Assembly: GCF_013282155.1 (NCBI RefSeq)
Contig: NZ_BLWI01000008.1
Location: 372,001-436,000 of the forward strand
Source of the DNA: Sulfitobacter sp. HGT1
GTDB taxonomy: Bacteria > Pseudomonadota > Alphaproteobacteria > Rhodobacterales > Rhodobacteraceae
Direction of reading: 5' to 3'
DNA: 64,000 nt
Each line of letters opens with the position of its first letter. The first letter of the stretch is position 1. Shown one piece after another: positions 1-8,935 of this stretch. Under the pieces are notes generated by a model. It had not been told where the DNA came from and ran no database searches. It saw only the letters and a list, made by a program, of their open reading frames with translations. The translations under genes and the position numbers were made by a program.

Positions 1-73
1 GCGACGGAAAGGGGCGCGCGTGCAATTCGCTATTGAGCGCGTAACGCAGGGGGTGGTCCTTGATCGAAGCCAT
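1..73 (-). CDS. DUF3422 family protein, N-terminal fragment
   Basis: The reverse strand opens with an ATG at 73 and stays open to the window edge, giving 24 residues that begin MASIKDHPLRYALNSELHAR. The block DHPLRYAL-x-x-ELHARPFP is the recognisable N-terminus of the DUF3422 family of large proteins with C-terminal membrane segments, of unknown function. An AGGA ribosome site sits about 5 bases before the ATG. It lies downstream of pntAB in the same orientation but is separated by the pntB terminator, so it probably has its own promoter in the 260-base gap. Only the start is present; the rest lies left of the window. Confidence 0.8.
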   Translation of the reverse strand, partial: MASIKDHPLRYALNSELHARPFPS

Positions 74-336
74 TCGGGTCCTCGTCGGTGAAAACGGTTA
101 TTTGCGCCAAGATACAACAATCGGCGGCAAAGGATATATAAAATATCGAATATTTCCAGAGCCTTACGGTGTACCATTGGATACCACGCGGGGCTTTGCG
201 CTGTTCTGTGTCGTCAGGTTGCAGCGCCGCCAAAGGTTTCCGGGGCCTCACCGTCTCAAGGGGAGAGCAGGCAGAACACCAAATCTGGATGCCCAACGAC
301 CGGGTTGGCGTAAACCTCGGGGGCGACAAAACGCGA

Positions 337-364
337 AACGCCCCGTCATTTCTGACGGGGCGTT
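337..364 (-). terminator. Intrinsic terminator of pntAB
   Basis: A perfect 12-bp inverted repeat (AACGCCCCGTCA / TGACGGGGCGTT) with a 4-base loop lies 40 bases after the pntB stop. On the reverse strand it is followed by TTCGCGTTTTG. The remainder of the 74-403 gap holds only the presumed promoter of the DUF3422 gene; no other gene is seen. Confidence 0.8.
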
Positions 365-403
365 CCAGTTCGGTAGCAGCGGGATGGTTCCCCGCCAGAC
401 TTA

Positions 404-1843
404 TCAGTCGATCAACGGCAGCAGCTTGTCCAAGCTGGCCTTGGCATCGCCATAGAGCATCCGCGTGTTGTCCTTGAAGAACAGCGGGTTTTCGATGCCG
501 GAGTAGCCTGTGCCCTGCCCGCGCTTGGACACGATCACGTTCTTGGCCTTCCAGCATTCCAGAACCGGCATACCGGCGATGGGGCTGTTTGGATCGTCCT
601 GTGCGGCGGGGTTTACGATGTCGTTGGACCCGATCACAATGGCAACATCCGTGCTGGGGAAGTCGTCGTTGATTTCGTCCATCTCCATCACGATGTCATA
701 GGGCACCTTGGCCTCGGCCAGCAGCACGTTCATGTGACCCGGCAAACGCCCCGCAACGGGGTGAATGGCGAAACGCACGTTCTTGCCTTGGGCGCGCAGC
801 TTTTTGACCAGCTCGCTGACCGCTTGCTGTGCTTGGGCAACCGCCATCCCGTAACCTGGAATGATGATGACGCTATCCGCTTCGTTCAGCATCGTCGCAA
901 CGCCGTCGACTTCGATTGCGACCTGTTCGCCTTCGACCGCCATCTGTTCGCCTGCAGGGCCACCAAAGCCGCCCAGAATCACGCTGACAAAGGACCGGTT
1001 CATCGCCTTGCACATGATGTAAGACAGGATCGCCCCCGAAGAACCGACCAGCGCGCCAACAACGATCAACAGATCATTGCCAAGGCTAAAGCCGATCGCC
1101 GCCGCGGCCCAGCCGGAGTAGCTGTTGAGCATCGACACAACCACCGGCATGTCGGCACCACCGATGCCCATGATCAGATGGTAGCCAATGAACAAGGCCG
1201 CCAGCGTCATCAGCAACAGCGGCAGGAAGCCACCGGTGTTGAAGTACCAGATCAGCGTCAGCACAGCGACAGCCGCCGCCGCGATGTTCAGCATGTGACC
1301 GCCGGGCAGTTTTTCCGCCTTGGAGGACACGCGACCCGCCAGCTTGCCATAGGCAATCACCGAGCCGGTGAATGTCACCGCACCGATGAACACGCCCAAG
1401 AACAGTTCGACCCGCAGAATGCTCAGCTCGACACCGGATTTCTTGGCGATCAACGCCGCGAAAGTGCCCAGTTCATAGGGGTCACCGCCGTCAGCGATGA
1501 AACCACCCACGCGGCCGATCTCGAAATGTGCGATCAGACCGACGAACACCGCTGCCAGACCGACAAGGCTGTGCATCGCGGCAACCAGTTCGGGCATCTG
1601 CGTCATCTGCACCTTGGTCGCCAGCTGATAACCGATGGCACCGCCACCGGCGATCAGGATGATCGACAAAAGCCAATAGCCGGAACCCGGCCCGATCAGC
1701 GTTGCAGCCACGGCCAAAGCCATACCCACAATACCGTACCATACCGCGCGTTTCGCGCTTTCCTGCCCGCTCAACCCGCCAAGCGACAGGATAAACAGGA
1801 TTGCTGCGACCACATAAGCCGCTGTTGTGAAACCAAAATCCAT
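404..1843 (-). CDS. pntB: NAD(P) transhydrogenase subunit beta
   Basis: This is the 479-aa beta subunit of the proton-translocating transhydrogenase, which moves hydride between NADH and NADP+ across the inner membrane and supplies NADPH. The first about 260 residues are strongly hydrophobic (the dII membrane domain). The C-terminal about 180 residues form the NADP-binding dIII domain, with [10 protein letters not shown], a [22 protein letters not shown]-type stretch and the late [16 protein letters not shown] segment. Length matches the family. It starts 13 bases after pntA with a purine-rich ribosome site, so the two are cotranscribed. Confidence 0.97.
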   Translation of the reverse strand: MDFGFTTAAYVVAAILFILSLGGLSGQESAKRAVWYGIVGMALAVAATLIGPGSGYWLLSIILIAGGGAIGYQLATKVQMTQMPELVAAMHSLVGLAAVFVGLIAHFEIGRVGGFIADGGDPYELGTFAALIAKKSGVELSILRVELFLGVFIGAVTFTGSVIAYGKLAGRVSSKAEKLPGGHMLNIAAAAVAVLTLIWYFNTGGFLPLLLMTLAALFIGYHLIMGIGGADMPVVVSMLNSYSGWAAAAIGFSLGNDLLIVVGALVGSSGAILSYIMCKAMNRSFVSVILGGFGGPAGEQMAVEGEQVAIEVDGVATMLNEADSVIIIPGYGMAVAQAQQAVSELVKKLRAQGKNVRFAIHPVAGRLPGHMNVLLAEAKVPYDIVMEMDEINDDFPSTDVAIVIGSNDIVNPAAQDDPNSPIAGMPVLECWKAKNVIVSKRGQGTGYSGIENPLFFKDNTRMLYGDAKASLDKLLPLID

Positions 1844-1856
1844 GATTCCCGCCCCC

Positions 1857-3431
1857 TTAAGATTTCTGGAACATGGCGAGCATGCGCCGTGTCACGAGGA
1901 AGCCGCCGAATATGTTGATCCCACACATGAAGACCGACAAAGCCGCCAAAACAATCACCAAGAAGGAACTGGAACCGATTTGCATCAGCGCGCCCAGAAT
2001 GATGATCGACGAGATCGCATTGGTCACCGCCATCAACGGTGTGTGCAAGCTGTGCGCCACGCCCCAGATGACTTGGAAACCGATAAACACCGACAGAACA
2101 AACACGATAAAGTGCTGCATGAAGCTGGCCGGAGCCACCAAACCAACCGCCAGCAGCAACGCGCCGCCAACAGCCAGCAATGTGACCTGCGACTTGGTCT
2201 GCGCCTTGAACGCGGCCGTTTCAGCGGCGCGCTTTTCTTCCGGTGTCAGTTCCTTGACCGGTGCCTTTTTCGGGGCAGCCGCAATCGCTGCCACTTTGGG
2301 GGGCGGCGGCGGGAAGGTCACTGCGCTTGCGTGGGCGATGGTCGCGCCACGGATCACGTCGTCTTCCATGTTGTGGTTGATCACGCCGTCTTTTTCCGGC
2401 GTCAGATCGGTCAACAGGTGACGGATGTTGGTCGAATAAAGCGTCGACGCCTGCGTCGCCATCCGGCTTGGGAAATCGGTATAGCCAATAATGGTCACGC
2501 CATTATCGGTGACGATCTTTTCGTCCATCTTGGTCAGCTTGCAGTTGCCGCCCTTTTCCGCCGCCAGATCGATGATCACCGAACCGGGTTTCATCGCCGC
2601 GACCATGTCTTCGGTCCACAGCTCAGGCGCTTCGCGGTTGGGGATCAACGCCGTGGTGATGACGATATCGACTTCGGGGGCCAGTTCGCGGAACTTGGCC
2701 AGCTGCGCTTCGCGGAATTCCGGCGAAGACACCGACGCATATCCACCCGAGGTGGAGCCGTCTTTCTGTTCTTCCTCGAAATCGAGGTAGACGAATTCGG
2801 CACCCATCGATTCGACCTGCTCGGCCACTTCGGGACGCACGTCAAACGCGTAAGTAATCGCACCCAGGCTGGTCGCAGTCCCAATCGCGGCAAGACCGGC
2901 AACACCGGCACCGACAACCAGAACCTTGGCCGGGGGCACCTTGCCCGCCGCCGTGATCTGACCGGTAAAGAAACGACCAAAGTTATTGCCCGCCTCGATC
3001 ACCGCACGGTAGCCTGCGATGTTCGCCATCGACGACAAGGCATCCATTTTCTGCGCGCGGCTGATCCGGGGGATCATTTCCATCGCGACAACGGTGGCCC
3101 CTTTGTCAGCGGCGGCCTTCATCTTGGCCTCGTCCGCGACAGGGCTGAAGAACGAGATCAACGTCTGACCGCTGCGCAGTCTTTTCATCTCGGCGTCGTC
3201 CGGTGCGCGCACCTTGGCAACCACATCAGCGGCTTTCCAAAGCGCCGCCGCCGTCTTGACGACCTCAACACCAGCAGCGGTATAGGCTGCATCGTCAAAA
3301 CCCGACGCAATCCCTGCGCCTGTTTCGATCATGCACTCATGACCCAGTTTTTGCAGCGCAAGTGCTGACTCGGGGGTCATCGCAACGCGGCGTTCCCCCT
3401 CAAATACTTCCTTTGGCGTCCCGATCTTCAA
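1857..3431 (-). CDS. pntA: NAD(P) transhydrogenase subunit alpha
   Basis: The 524-aa alpha subunit carries the NAD-binding dI domain and the C-terminal membrane helices. The start is taken as TTG at 3431 because it gives the family N-terminus [17 protein letters not shown], has GGGGGA upstream, and gives the usual length. A longer frame reaches 3641 but its extra 70 residues look non-coding, and the next in-frame ATG would remove the conserved KEVFEGERR. Visible motifs: [14 protein letters not shown] near residue 170 (NAD Rossmann loop) and three to four hydrophobic helices in the last 110 residues. The alanine/proline-rich linker near residues 375-400 is normal for the family. Confidence 0.95.
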   Translation of the reverse strand: MKIGTPKEVFEGERRVAMTPESALALQKLGHECMIETGAGIASGFDDAAYTAAGVEVVKTAAALWKAADVVAKVRAPDDAEMKRLRSGQTLISFFSPVADEAKMKAAADKGATVVAMEMIPRISRAQKMDALSSMANIAGYRAVIEAGNNFGRFFTGQITAAGKVPPAKVLVVGAGVAGLAAIGTATSLGAITYAFDVRPEVAEQVESMGAEFVYLDFEEEQKDGSTSGGYASVSSPEFREAQLAKFRELAPEVDIVITTALIPNREAPELWTEDMVAAMKPGSVIIDLAAEKGGNCKLTKMDEKIVTDNGVTIIGYTDFPSRMATQASTLYSTNIRHLLTDLTPEKDGVINHNMEDDVIRGATIAHASAVTFPPPPPKVAAIAAAPKKAPVKELTPEEKRAAETAAFKAQTKSQVTLLAVGGALLLAVGLVAPASFMQHFIVFVLSVFIGFQVIWGVAHSLHTPLMAVTNAISSIIILGALMQIGSSSFLVIVLAALSVFMCGINIFGGFLVTRRMLAMFQKS

Positions 3432-3666
3432 TCCAGAATCCCCCGTGTTGCCGTGTCGCGACCACCGTGGCGCAACATTATTGCTCTGAGCAGTACCGCT
3501 TGGGTTCCTATAGTACAAGTCGTGGCCAGGGATTGAAGGCCAATTCTGCCCCCTGCTAGCGCTAAAAGTTCGATTTCCGGGCATGCGACGTTGCGTGACA
3601 GTGCCGCATGGCTTGCGCCCATCGGCCCCGGTCGCCAGCATGGTCTAAATTCAAAGGGAGAAGATC

Positions 3667-4419
3667 ATGGAATTGAACGGAAAACACGCATTCATCACCG
3701 GTGGCGGCACCGGCATCGGTCTGGCAATCGCGCAGGATCTGGCCGCCAAAGGTGCGCATGTCACCATCACCGGCCGCCGCCAAGACGTGCTGGACGAGGT
3801 CGCAGGCCCGAACATGACCGGCGTGGCAATGGATGTGCGCAACGAGGATGACGTGGTCGCCAAGATCGCCGCTGCCGTTGCCGCCCATGGTCCGATCCAG
3901 ATTTGCATTCCCAACGCAGGCATCGCCGAAGGCAAAGCCGTGCATAAAACCGATATGGAATTCTGGCGCAACATGATGGCGACCAATCTGGACGGCGCGT
4001 TTCTGACGATCCGCGAATCGTTGAAATCCATGCGCGAAACCGACTGGGGCCGCGTGATCGCGATTTCCTCGATGGCGGGTCTGCGCGGGCTGCCCGGTGC
4101 CGCGGCATATTCCGCCTCCAAACACGGGATGATCGGGCTGGTCCGTTCCCTCGCCGAAGATTACATGGGCCAGCCCTATACGTTCAACGCCATTTGCCCC
4201 GGCTATGTGGACACGCCGATTGTCACCCGCAACACCGCGTCCATCTCGCAACGCGCTGGTATCTCCGAGGAAAAAGCCCGCGCGATCATGGTAAATTCCA
4301 ATCCCCACAAACGTCTGATCGACGTCTCCGAAGTCTCTGCGGCAGCCGGCTGGTTGATCGGCCCCGGTTCCCAAAGCATCAATGGCCAGTGCATTCAGGT
4401 CACCGGCGGCCACATGTAG
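3667..4419 (+). CDS. SDR family NAD(P)-dependent oxidoreductase
   Basis: A 250-aa classical short-chain dehydrogenase. The cofactor motif TGGGTGIG is at residues 12-19, NAG near 77-79, the catalytic Ser in ISSMAG near 137, and YSASK near 149-153. The C-terminus SINGQCIQVTGGHM is standard for FabG/3-hydroxyacyl or hydroxybutyrate dehydrogenase-like members. The ribosome site AAAGGGAGAAG precedes the ATG. It is divergent from pntA, with a 235-base intergenic region that must hold both promoters. The Rossmann residues after beta-2 (TGRRQD) would favour NADP(H); the substrate cannot be told from sequence. Confidence 0.9.
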   Translation: MELNGKHAFITGGGTGIGLAIAQDLAAKGAHVTITGRRQDVLDEVAGPNMTGVAMDVRNEDDVVAKIAAAVAAHGPIQICIPNAGIAEGKAVHKTDMEFWRNMMATNLDGAFLTIRESLKSMRETDWGRVIAISSMAGLRGLPGAAAYSASKHGMIGLVRSLAEDYMGQPYTFNAICPGYVDTPIVTRNTASISQRAGISEEKARAIMVNSNPHKRLIDVSEVSAAAGWLIGPGSQSINGQCIQVTGGHM

Positions 4420-4467
4420 GCCGGGCGTCAGGTCCAATCGGTCAAAAGTAGAATTGGCTTCAACATT

Positions 4468-4506
4468 CATTAACCATGCGCCGCTAGTCTCTGTGCATGG
4501 TTAATG
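4468..4506. promoter_or_regulatory. Perfect 12-bp inverted repeat with CtrA-like half-sites
   Basis: CATTAACCATGC and GCATGGTTAATG flank a 15-base spacer, matching at all 12 positions. Each arm contains TTAACCAT, the 8-base CtrA half-site. On the left arm a TTCA occurs 7 bases upstream, giving TTCA-N7-TTAACCAT, one base away from the full CtrA box TTAA-N7-TTAA. It lies 48 bases after the SDR stop, has no T-run, and the right arm contains the ATG of a 23-codon ORF. It could be an operator or an SDR 3' hairpin. Confidence 0.5.
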
Positions 4507-4568
4507 TCTTTGTCATCCTCGATTACGCACTGCGCGCTGCCCGCCCCTATGATGGCGGGCCCGCATGA
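4497..4568 (+). CDS. Possible 23-aa leader ORF
   Basis: ATG at 4497 opens a 23-codon frame (MVNVFVILDYALRAARPYDG and three more residues) whose TGA overlaps the ATG of the following 61-aa frame (ATGA at 4565-4568). The arrangement is that of translational coupling. There is no clear ribosome site; the upstream sequence is the inverted repeat. No homologue is recognised. Kept at low confidence. Confidence 0.2.
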   Translation: MVNVFVILDYALRAARPYDGGPA

Positions 4569-4750
4569 TAAAGCTGTCCTTTAAAAGCCGTCGCAAGCCC
4601 GGCACGCCGCCACCGGTCGGTTCCGAACCACCCTTGCCGGTGCAGATACAGCGAAATCCGCCCGGCTATGTCTGGCGGTCACGGCGCAAAGCAATTGCAT
4701 CCCCGCCCCGCCATACCTTTGACTTCAAAGCGGAAAAACACCCAGCCTAG
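4565..4750 (+). CDS. Hypothetical small basic protein, 61 aa
   Basis: The frame encodes a lysine/arginine- and proline-rich 61-residue product (MIKLSFKSRRKPG at the start, then PPPVGSEPPLPV). No domain is recognised. It begins within an ATGA overlap with a 23-codon ORF and ends convergently, overlapping the end of the peptidase C26 gene by 4 bases. Composition is compatible with a small nucleic-acid-binding or ribosome-associated protein, but this is only a remark on charge. It may be spurious. Confidence 0.35.
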   Translation: MIKLSFKSRRKPGTPPPVGSEPPLPVQIQRNPPGYVWRSRRKAIASPPRHTFDFKAEKHPA

Positions 4751-5523
4751 GCGGTTTGCAACAATCCCTGACGCTTGCCCACAACCCAGGCTTTTGCGGC
4801 TTCGCCGAACCGTTCGAACAAGGGGCGCGACACCGGATCATTGGCGGCGTCCCATTCGGGATGCCACTGCACTGCAAGGGTGAAACCGGGTGCGCCTCTG
4901 ATATAAATCGCCTCTGGCGTGCCATCATCGGCAAAGCCGTCAATCACCACGCGCGGGCCGGGTTCCTTGATGCCCTGCCCGTGCAAGGTATTGGTCCGCA
5001 CCTTTGCCGATCCCAGAATTTGATGGAAAACGCCGCCCTGCGTAAAGGTCACATCATGGCGCAGCTCGAATTTTTCCTCGATCGTGCCGTCGGGGGGCAT
5101 CCGGTGGTTCATCCGCCCCGGCAAATCGCGGATCTCGGGGTACAGCGACCCGCCCATCGCGACATTGACCTCTTGAAAGCCACGGCAGACCCCGAAAAAC
5201 GGCTGCCCGCGCTCGACACAGGCGCGGATCAGACCCAATGCAACCGCATCCCGCGCCCGGTCAAAGGTACCATGGGCTTCGGTCTCGGCCTCGCCGTATT
5301 CTTCGGGGTGCACATTCGGACGGCCGCCCGTGAACAAAAACCCGTCGCAGGCGTCCAACAGTTCCGGAACGGAGACAAGCGACGGGTCACTGGGGATGAT
5401 CAAGGGCATACAGCCCGAAACCTGCGCCACCGCCACCGTGTTCATCGTACCGGCAGCGTGGATAGGGTATTGGTCATTCAAAAGGCCGGCGTTGCCAATA
5501 ATACCGACGACAGGACGTGACAT
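4747..5523 (-). CDS. Gamma-glutamyl-gamma-aminobutyrate hydrolase-like (peptidase C26)
   Basis: A 258-aa class I glutamine-amidotransferase-like hydrolase of the PuuD/peptidase C26 family, which cleaves gamma-glutamyl amides. The nucleophile elbow GVCRGFQEVNVAMGGSL gives the catalytic Cys near residue 115, and VQWHPEW near residue 225 supplies the His-Glu pair. ATG 5523 is preferred over TTG 5535 because GAGG lies 8 bases before it. It is the last gene of a leftward set behind the GlcG-like gene (78-base gap). True substrate (gamma-Glu-GABA or another gamma-glutamyl compound) is not determined by sequence. Confidence 0.88.
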   Translation of the reverse strand: MSRPVVGIIGNAGLLNDQYPIHAAGTMNTVAVAQVSGCMPLIIPSDPSLVSVPELLDACDGFLFTGGRPNVHPEEYGEAETEAHGTFDRARDAVALGLIRACVERGQPFFGVCRGFQEVNVAMGGSLYPEIRDLPGRMNHRMPPDGTIEEKFELRHDVTFTQGGVFHQILGSAKVRTNTLHGQGIKEPGPRVVIDGFADDGTPEAIYIRGAPGFTLAVQWHPEWDAANDPVSRPLFERFGEAAKAWVVGKRQGLLQTA

Positions 5524-5601
5524 ATGCAGCCTCAAACTTGCGAATAGATCAAAGCTTATCGCGTCCCATGCGCGACCTCAACACCTCTTAAAGCGACGGT
5601 T

Positions 5602-6027
5602 TCACGCTTCGGCAGCGATCCCCGCAGCGGCGATGCCGGCCATTCCGGCCTCCACATCATTGTCAGACGTGTCACCCGTGACCCCCACGGCACCGATGAC
5701 AACGCCCTTGTCATCGCGCAACAAGATACCACCGGGCACAGGCACAACCGCCCCGCCGTAAACCCCGTTCACAGCCGCCATGAAATAGGCCTGCGCCTCG
5801 GCCCGCGCCATCTGCGCCTTACCGGCCATCCCAAGCATCACCGACCCGTAGGCCTTGCCATGCGCAATACCGAAACGCCCCGGTGCAGCACCGTCTTCGC
5901 GCTCGAACGCCTGCAGATGTCCGCCCGCGTCCAAAACCACGACCGACAAAGGCTTGAACCCCATCTCGCGGCCTTTTTTCAGCGTCTCTGCAATAATCAC
6001 CCGCGCCTGCTCTAACGATACCATCAT
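5602..6027 (-). CDS. GlcG/HbpS-like haem-binding family protein (DUF336)
   Basis: The 141-aa product matches the GlcG/HbpS family throughout: VVVLDAGGHLQAFEREDGA, the glycine/alanine-rich middle, GGAVVPVPGGILLRD and IGAVGVTGDTSDNDVEAG. In E. coli the family member GlcG lies beside malate synthase GlcB in the glycolate operon; here too it directly follows glcB on the same strand (70-base gap), although no glcDEF is present in the window. Function within the family is not settled (haem binding for HbpS). AAGG lies 6 bases before the first of two adjacent ATGs. Confidence 0.88.
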   Translation of the reverse strand: MMVSLEQARVIIAETLKKGREMGFKPLSVVVLDAGGHLQAFEREDGAAPGRFGIAHGKAYGSVMLGMAGKAQMARAEAQAYFMAAVNGVYGGAVVPVPGGILLRDDKGVVIGAVGVTGDTSDNDVEAGMAGIAAAGIAAEA

Positions 6028-6038
6028 TCTAAACCTTT

Positions 6039-6085
6039 TTCATTTTGCCAAAAAAACTCCGGGGTGCGCGAGGGGCTGGCCCCTC
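6039..6085. repeat. Dispersed 22-bp element plus GC hairpin, copy A
   Basis: TTCATTTTGCCA followed by AAAAAACTCC (6039-6060), then the palindrome GAGGGGC-TG-GCCCCTC (6070-6085). The same 22-bp element occurs at 46585-46606 and, inverted, at 22388-22409. Each copy is just after a stop codon, beside a GC-rich hairpin. Here it lies between glcB and the GlcG-like gene. Likely a small intergenic mobile or terminator-associated repeat. Confidence 0.65.
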
Positions 6086-6097
6086 GCTCCCGAACCA

Positions 6098-8251
6098 TCA
6101 CCCTTGTGCGGCCTTCAACTCCAGCCGCCGCGCGTGCAACACAGGCTCGGTATAGCCCGAAGGCTGCACCCGCCCCTTCATCACCAGATCACAGGCCGCC
6201 TTGAACGCGATCCCGTCAAAACCCGGTGCCATGGGGCGGTACAGCGGATCACCCGCGTTCTGCCCGTCAACCACGGCTGCCATTTTCTTCAAACCGGCCA
6301 TCACCTGATCCTCGGAAATCACCCCGTGATGCAGCCAGTTCGCCAGCGCCTGCGCAGAAATCCGGCAGGTGGCGCGGTCTTCCATCAGGCCCACATTGTG
6401 AATGTCAGGCACCTTGGAACAGCCCACGCCCTGATCGATCCACCGCACCACATAGCCAAGGATACCCTGGGCGTTATTCTCGATCTCTTGCGCGATTTCC
6501 GCGTCCGACAGGTTGCGACCCGTCAGAACCGGAATGTGCAACAGTGCGTCCAGCGTGCCACGGGCACCGCCGGCCTTGATCTCTTCCTGCCGCGCCAGCA
6601 CGTCAACCTGATGGTAATGCATCGCGTGCAGCGTCGCCGCCGTTGGCGATGGCACCCAGGCGCAGTTCGCACCGGCTTTGGGGTGGCCGATCTTGGCCTC
6701 CATCATGGCGGCCATCATGTCGGGCATCGCCCACATGCCCTTGCCGATCTGGGCCTTGCCCTGCAAACCGCAGGCCAGACCGATATCGACGTTGCGATCC
6801 TCATAGGCGGCGATCCACGCTGAATTCTTCATCTCGCCTTTGGGCACCATGGGTCCCGCCTCCATCGAGGTGTGGATTTCATCACCCGTGCGGTCAAGGA
6901 AACCGGTGTTGATAAAGGCCACCCGCGATTTTGCCGCGCGGATACATTCGGCCAGATTGGCCGAGGTGCGGCGCTCTTCGTCCATGATGCCCAGCTTGAC
7001 CGTGTTGGCAGGCAGAGCCAGCACGTTTTCCACATGGGTGAAAATCTCATCGGCAAAGGCGACTTCGGCAGGGCCGTGCATCTTGGGTTTGACCACATAG
7101 ACCGATCCCGCGACCGAATTGCGCATCCCGCCGGTCTTTTGCAGGTCGTGCATGGCAATCAGCGTGGTGATCATCGCATCCATCAGCCCCTCGCCCACTT
7201 CCAGACCGTCACGGTCCAGCACGGCGGGGTTGGTCATCAGGTGGCCCACATTGCGGATCAGCATCAGTGACCGGCCTTTGACGGTCAGCGCACTACCATC
7301 CGGCGCGGTATAGTCGCGGTCGGGGTTCATCGCGCGGGTGACCTGCTGGCCGCCTTTTTCGAATGTCTCCGACAGATCGCCCTTCATCAGGCCCAGCCAG
7401 TTGCCATAGGCGACAACCTTATCTTCGGCATCAACGGCGGCAACGCTATCTTCGCAATCCATGATCGTGGACAGCGCGGATTCCATCAACATATCCGACA
7501 CATGCGCCGGGTCGGTTTTGCCAATCGGGTGATCCGCGTCGATTTGCACTTCTATATGCAGCCCGTTGTGTTTCAGCAAAATCGCCGTCGGCGCGTCTGC
7601 ATCCCCGCGGTAGCCCGCAAATTGCGCAGGATCGGCAAGGCCGCCCGCACTGGCCAAGGACAGAGCGCCGTCAGACAGTTTGATCCCCGACACATCCGCC
7701 CAAGAGCCGGACGCCAGTGGTGCCGCCTCGTCCAGAAACGCCTTGGCCTTGGCCACAACCCGTGCGCCGCGCGCCGCGTCATAGCCCTTGCCCTGCGGCA
7801 GGTCGCCCAGCGCATCGGTGCCATAAAACGCATCATACAGGCTGCCCCAGCGGGCATTGGCCGCGTTCAGGGCAAAGCGGGCATTGGTGATTGGCACAAC
7901 CAGCTGCGGGCCGGGCACCGACGCGATTTCAGGGTCAACGCCAGCGGTATCAATGGAAAACGCCGGCCCTTCAGGCACCAGATAGCCGATTTCGCGCAAA
8001 AACGCGGTATAGGCAGCCGCATCGTGATCCTGACCGGCACGTTCCTTGTGCCATGCGTCGATCTGCGACTGCAGGTCTTCGCGCACCTGCAACAGGTCGC
8101 GGTTCTTTTGCCCCAGATCATGCACGAGATCAGAAAATCCACTCCAGAAAACATCGGGTTTCACACCGGTTCCGGGCAGCGCTTGGGTTTCGATGAAGCG
8201 GACCAATTCGTCCGCGACCTGCAAGCCGTTCTTATCTGTGCGTTGGGTCAT
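6098..8251 (-). CDS. glcB: Malate synthase G
   Basis: The 717-aa product condenses glyoxylate with acetyl-CoA to malate. Length is that of the monomeric G isoform (about 720), not the shorter A form. Recognisable stretches: [22 protein letters not shown] near residue 265, [32 protein letters not shown] near residue 375, [39 protein letters not shown] and, late, [21 protein letters not shown] and [17 protein letters not shown]. The 5' region carries a long palindrome that is the likely operator. Neighbouring GlcG-like protein supports a glycolate/glyoxylate role. Confidence 0.96.
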   Translation of the reverse strand: MTQRTDKNGLQVADELVRFIETQALPGTGVKPDVFWSGFSDLVHDLGQKNRDLLQVREDLQSQIDAWHKERAGQDHDAAAYTAFLREIGYLVPEGPAFSIDTAGVDPEIASVPGPQLVVPITNARFALNAANARWGSLYDAFYGTDALGDLPQGKGYDAARGARVVAKAKAFLDEAAPLASGSWADVSGIKLSDGALSLASAGGLADPAQFAGYRGDADAPTAILLKHNGLHIEVQIDADHPIGKTDPAHVSDMLMESALSTIMDCEDSVAAVDAEDKVVAYGNWLGLMKGDLSETFEKGGQQVTRAMNPDRDYTAPDGSALTVKGRSLMLIRNVGHLMTNPAVLDRDGLEVGEGLMDAMITTLIAMHDLQKTGGMRNSVAGSVYVVKPKMHGPAEVAFADEIFTHVENVLALPANTVKLGIMDEERRTSANLAECIRAAKSRVAFINTGFLDRTGDEIHTSMEAGPMVPKGEMKNSAWIAAYEDRNVDIGLACGLQGKAQIGKGMWAMPDMMAAMMEAKIGHPKAGANCAWVPSPTAATLHAMHYHQVDVLARQEEIKAGGARGTLDALLHIPVLTGRNLSDAEIAQEIENNAQGILGYVVRWIDQGVGCSKVPDIHNVGLMEDRATCRISAQALANWLHHGVISEDQVMAGLKKMAAVVDGQNAGDPLYRPMAPGFDGIAFKAACDLVMKGRVQPSGYTEPVLHARRLELKAAQG

Positions 8252-8313
8252 TGAATGCTCCTAGGGGTTACGTCTGCGATCGCTTTCGCAAATGCTTAAA
8301 AGGTAACATCCAC

Positions 8314-8358
8314 TTGAGCAAGTCATATTGGTAAAATTATATTACCAATATGGCTCAA
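8314..8358. promoter_or_regulatory. Palindromic operator upstream of malate synthase
   Basis: Inner arms ATATTGGTAA (8325-8334) and TTACCAATAT (8342-8351) are perfect inverse complements around a 7-base AT centre. An outer pair TTGAGC (8314-8319) and GCTCAA (8353-8358) also matches perfectly. The TTGGT...ACCAA core resembles operators of GntR/FadR-type regulators, some of which control glycolate or lactate genes. It lies 63-107 bases before the glcB start. No cognate regulator gene is in the neighbourhood. Confidence 0.6.
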
Positions 8359-8553
8359 ACCCGCTTTTTCAGCGCCCCGCAGCACCTGTCAGAACAGGTG
8401 CGAACCGCATCCCAGTCTCTGGCCCATTTCTTGCGCCACATGAAAGGCAACCCGCATGCGGCGCAGATTTTCGTGGGCAGATCGGCTTTCTTGCGCATTT
8501 TGGGCATCGGGGGCCTCGCAGGGATCATCAAACAAAAAACAGGCAGGTCCTGA
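8350..8553 (+). CDS. Doubtful 67-aa ORF
   Basis: The frame encodes MAQTRFFSAPQHLSEQV... ending in a short hydrophobic stretch (FLRILGIGGLAGII). Its ATG falls inside the right arm of the glcB operator, leaving no room for a ribosome site, so it would need a leaderless transcript. The stop lies in the hairpin at 8540-8571. No family recognised; real status uncertain. Confidence 0.22.
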   Translation: MAQTRFFSAPQHLSEQVRTASQSLAHFLRHMKGNPHAAQIFVGRSAFLRILGIGGLAGIIKQKTGRS

Positions 8554-8571
8554 ACGCCAGAACCTGCCCTG
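8533..8571 (-). terminator. Intrinsic terminator of small membrane protein gene
   Basis: On the reverse strand CAGGGCAGGT pairs with ACCTGCCTG (one bulged base) around a 13-base loop, and is followed directly by TTTTTTG. It lies 23 bases after the stop of the leftward 79-aa gene. Confidence 0.75.
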
Positions 8572-8593
8572 AAATACTCGTTAAATCGGAAAC

Positions 8594-8833
8594 TTAATTA
8601 CTGTCCATGGTGCCTGTGGCCACCGGATCAACGGGCGCAGCCGTCGATGCGGCACCTGCGTCCTGTTCGATCAACACGCCATCTGTCGTAATGTCATCGC
8701 GGCCGTTATCGATGATGAAAAACAGCAATAGCATCACCATCATCACGCCAAAGACCATGGCGGCCATGATCCCCAAAAGGGCGGGTTTATGTTGCTTTTC
8801 CTGGGTGTCGATGTTTGTGTCGGGTGCTGACAT
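8594..8833 (-). CDS. Small single-pass membrane protein
   Basis: A 79-aa protein with a polar N-terminus, one hydrophobic helix (LLGIMAAMVFGVMMVMLLLFFII, residues about 21-43) and an acidic/alanine-rich tail after NGRDD. ATG 8833 is preferred over ATG 8839 because GGAG lies 7 bases before it. Orientation by charge would put the tail in the periplasm. No domain recognised. It is divergent from pepN and ends at its own terminator, so it is a monocistronic unit. Confidence 0.65.
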   Translation of the reverse strand: MSAPDTNIDTQEKQHKPALLGIMAAMVFGVMMVMLLLFFIIDNGRDDITTDGVLIEQDAGAASTAAPVDPVATGTMDSN

Positions 8834-8935
8834 GATCATTCTCCGTTCAATAGTTTCTCGCTCCCGCCTTGCGGGTGCTTCTTCGGGGGATTAACTTTGG
8901 AACAGGACATTCAGTTCCGAAATAAAGGAAATACC

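Noticed and set aside
734-3368. Long open frames on the plus strand opposite pntA and pntB (394 and 513 codons)
   Set aside because: They are antisense shadows produced by high GC at third positions; products are His/Arg/Gln-rich with no family features, while pntAB are unmistakable on the other strand.
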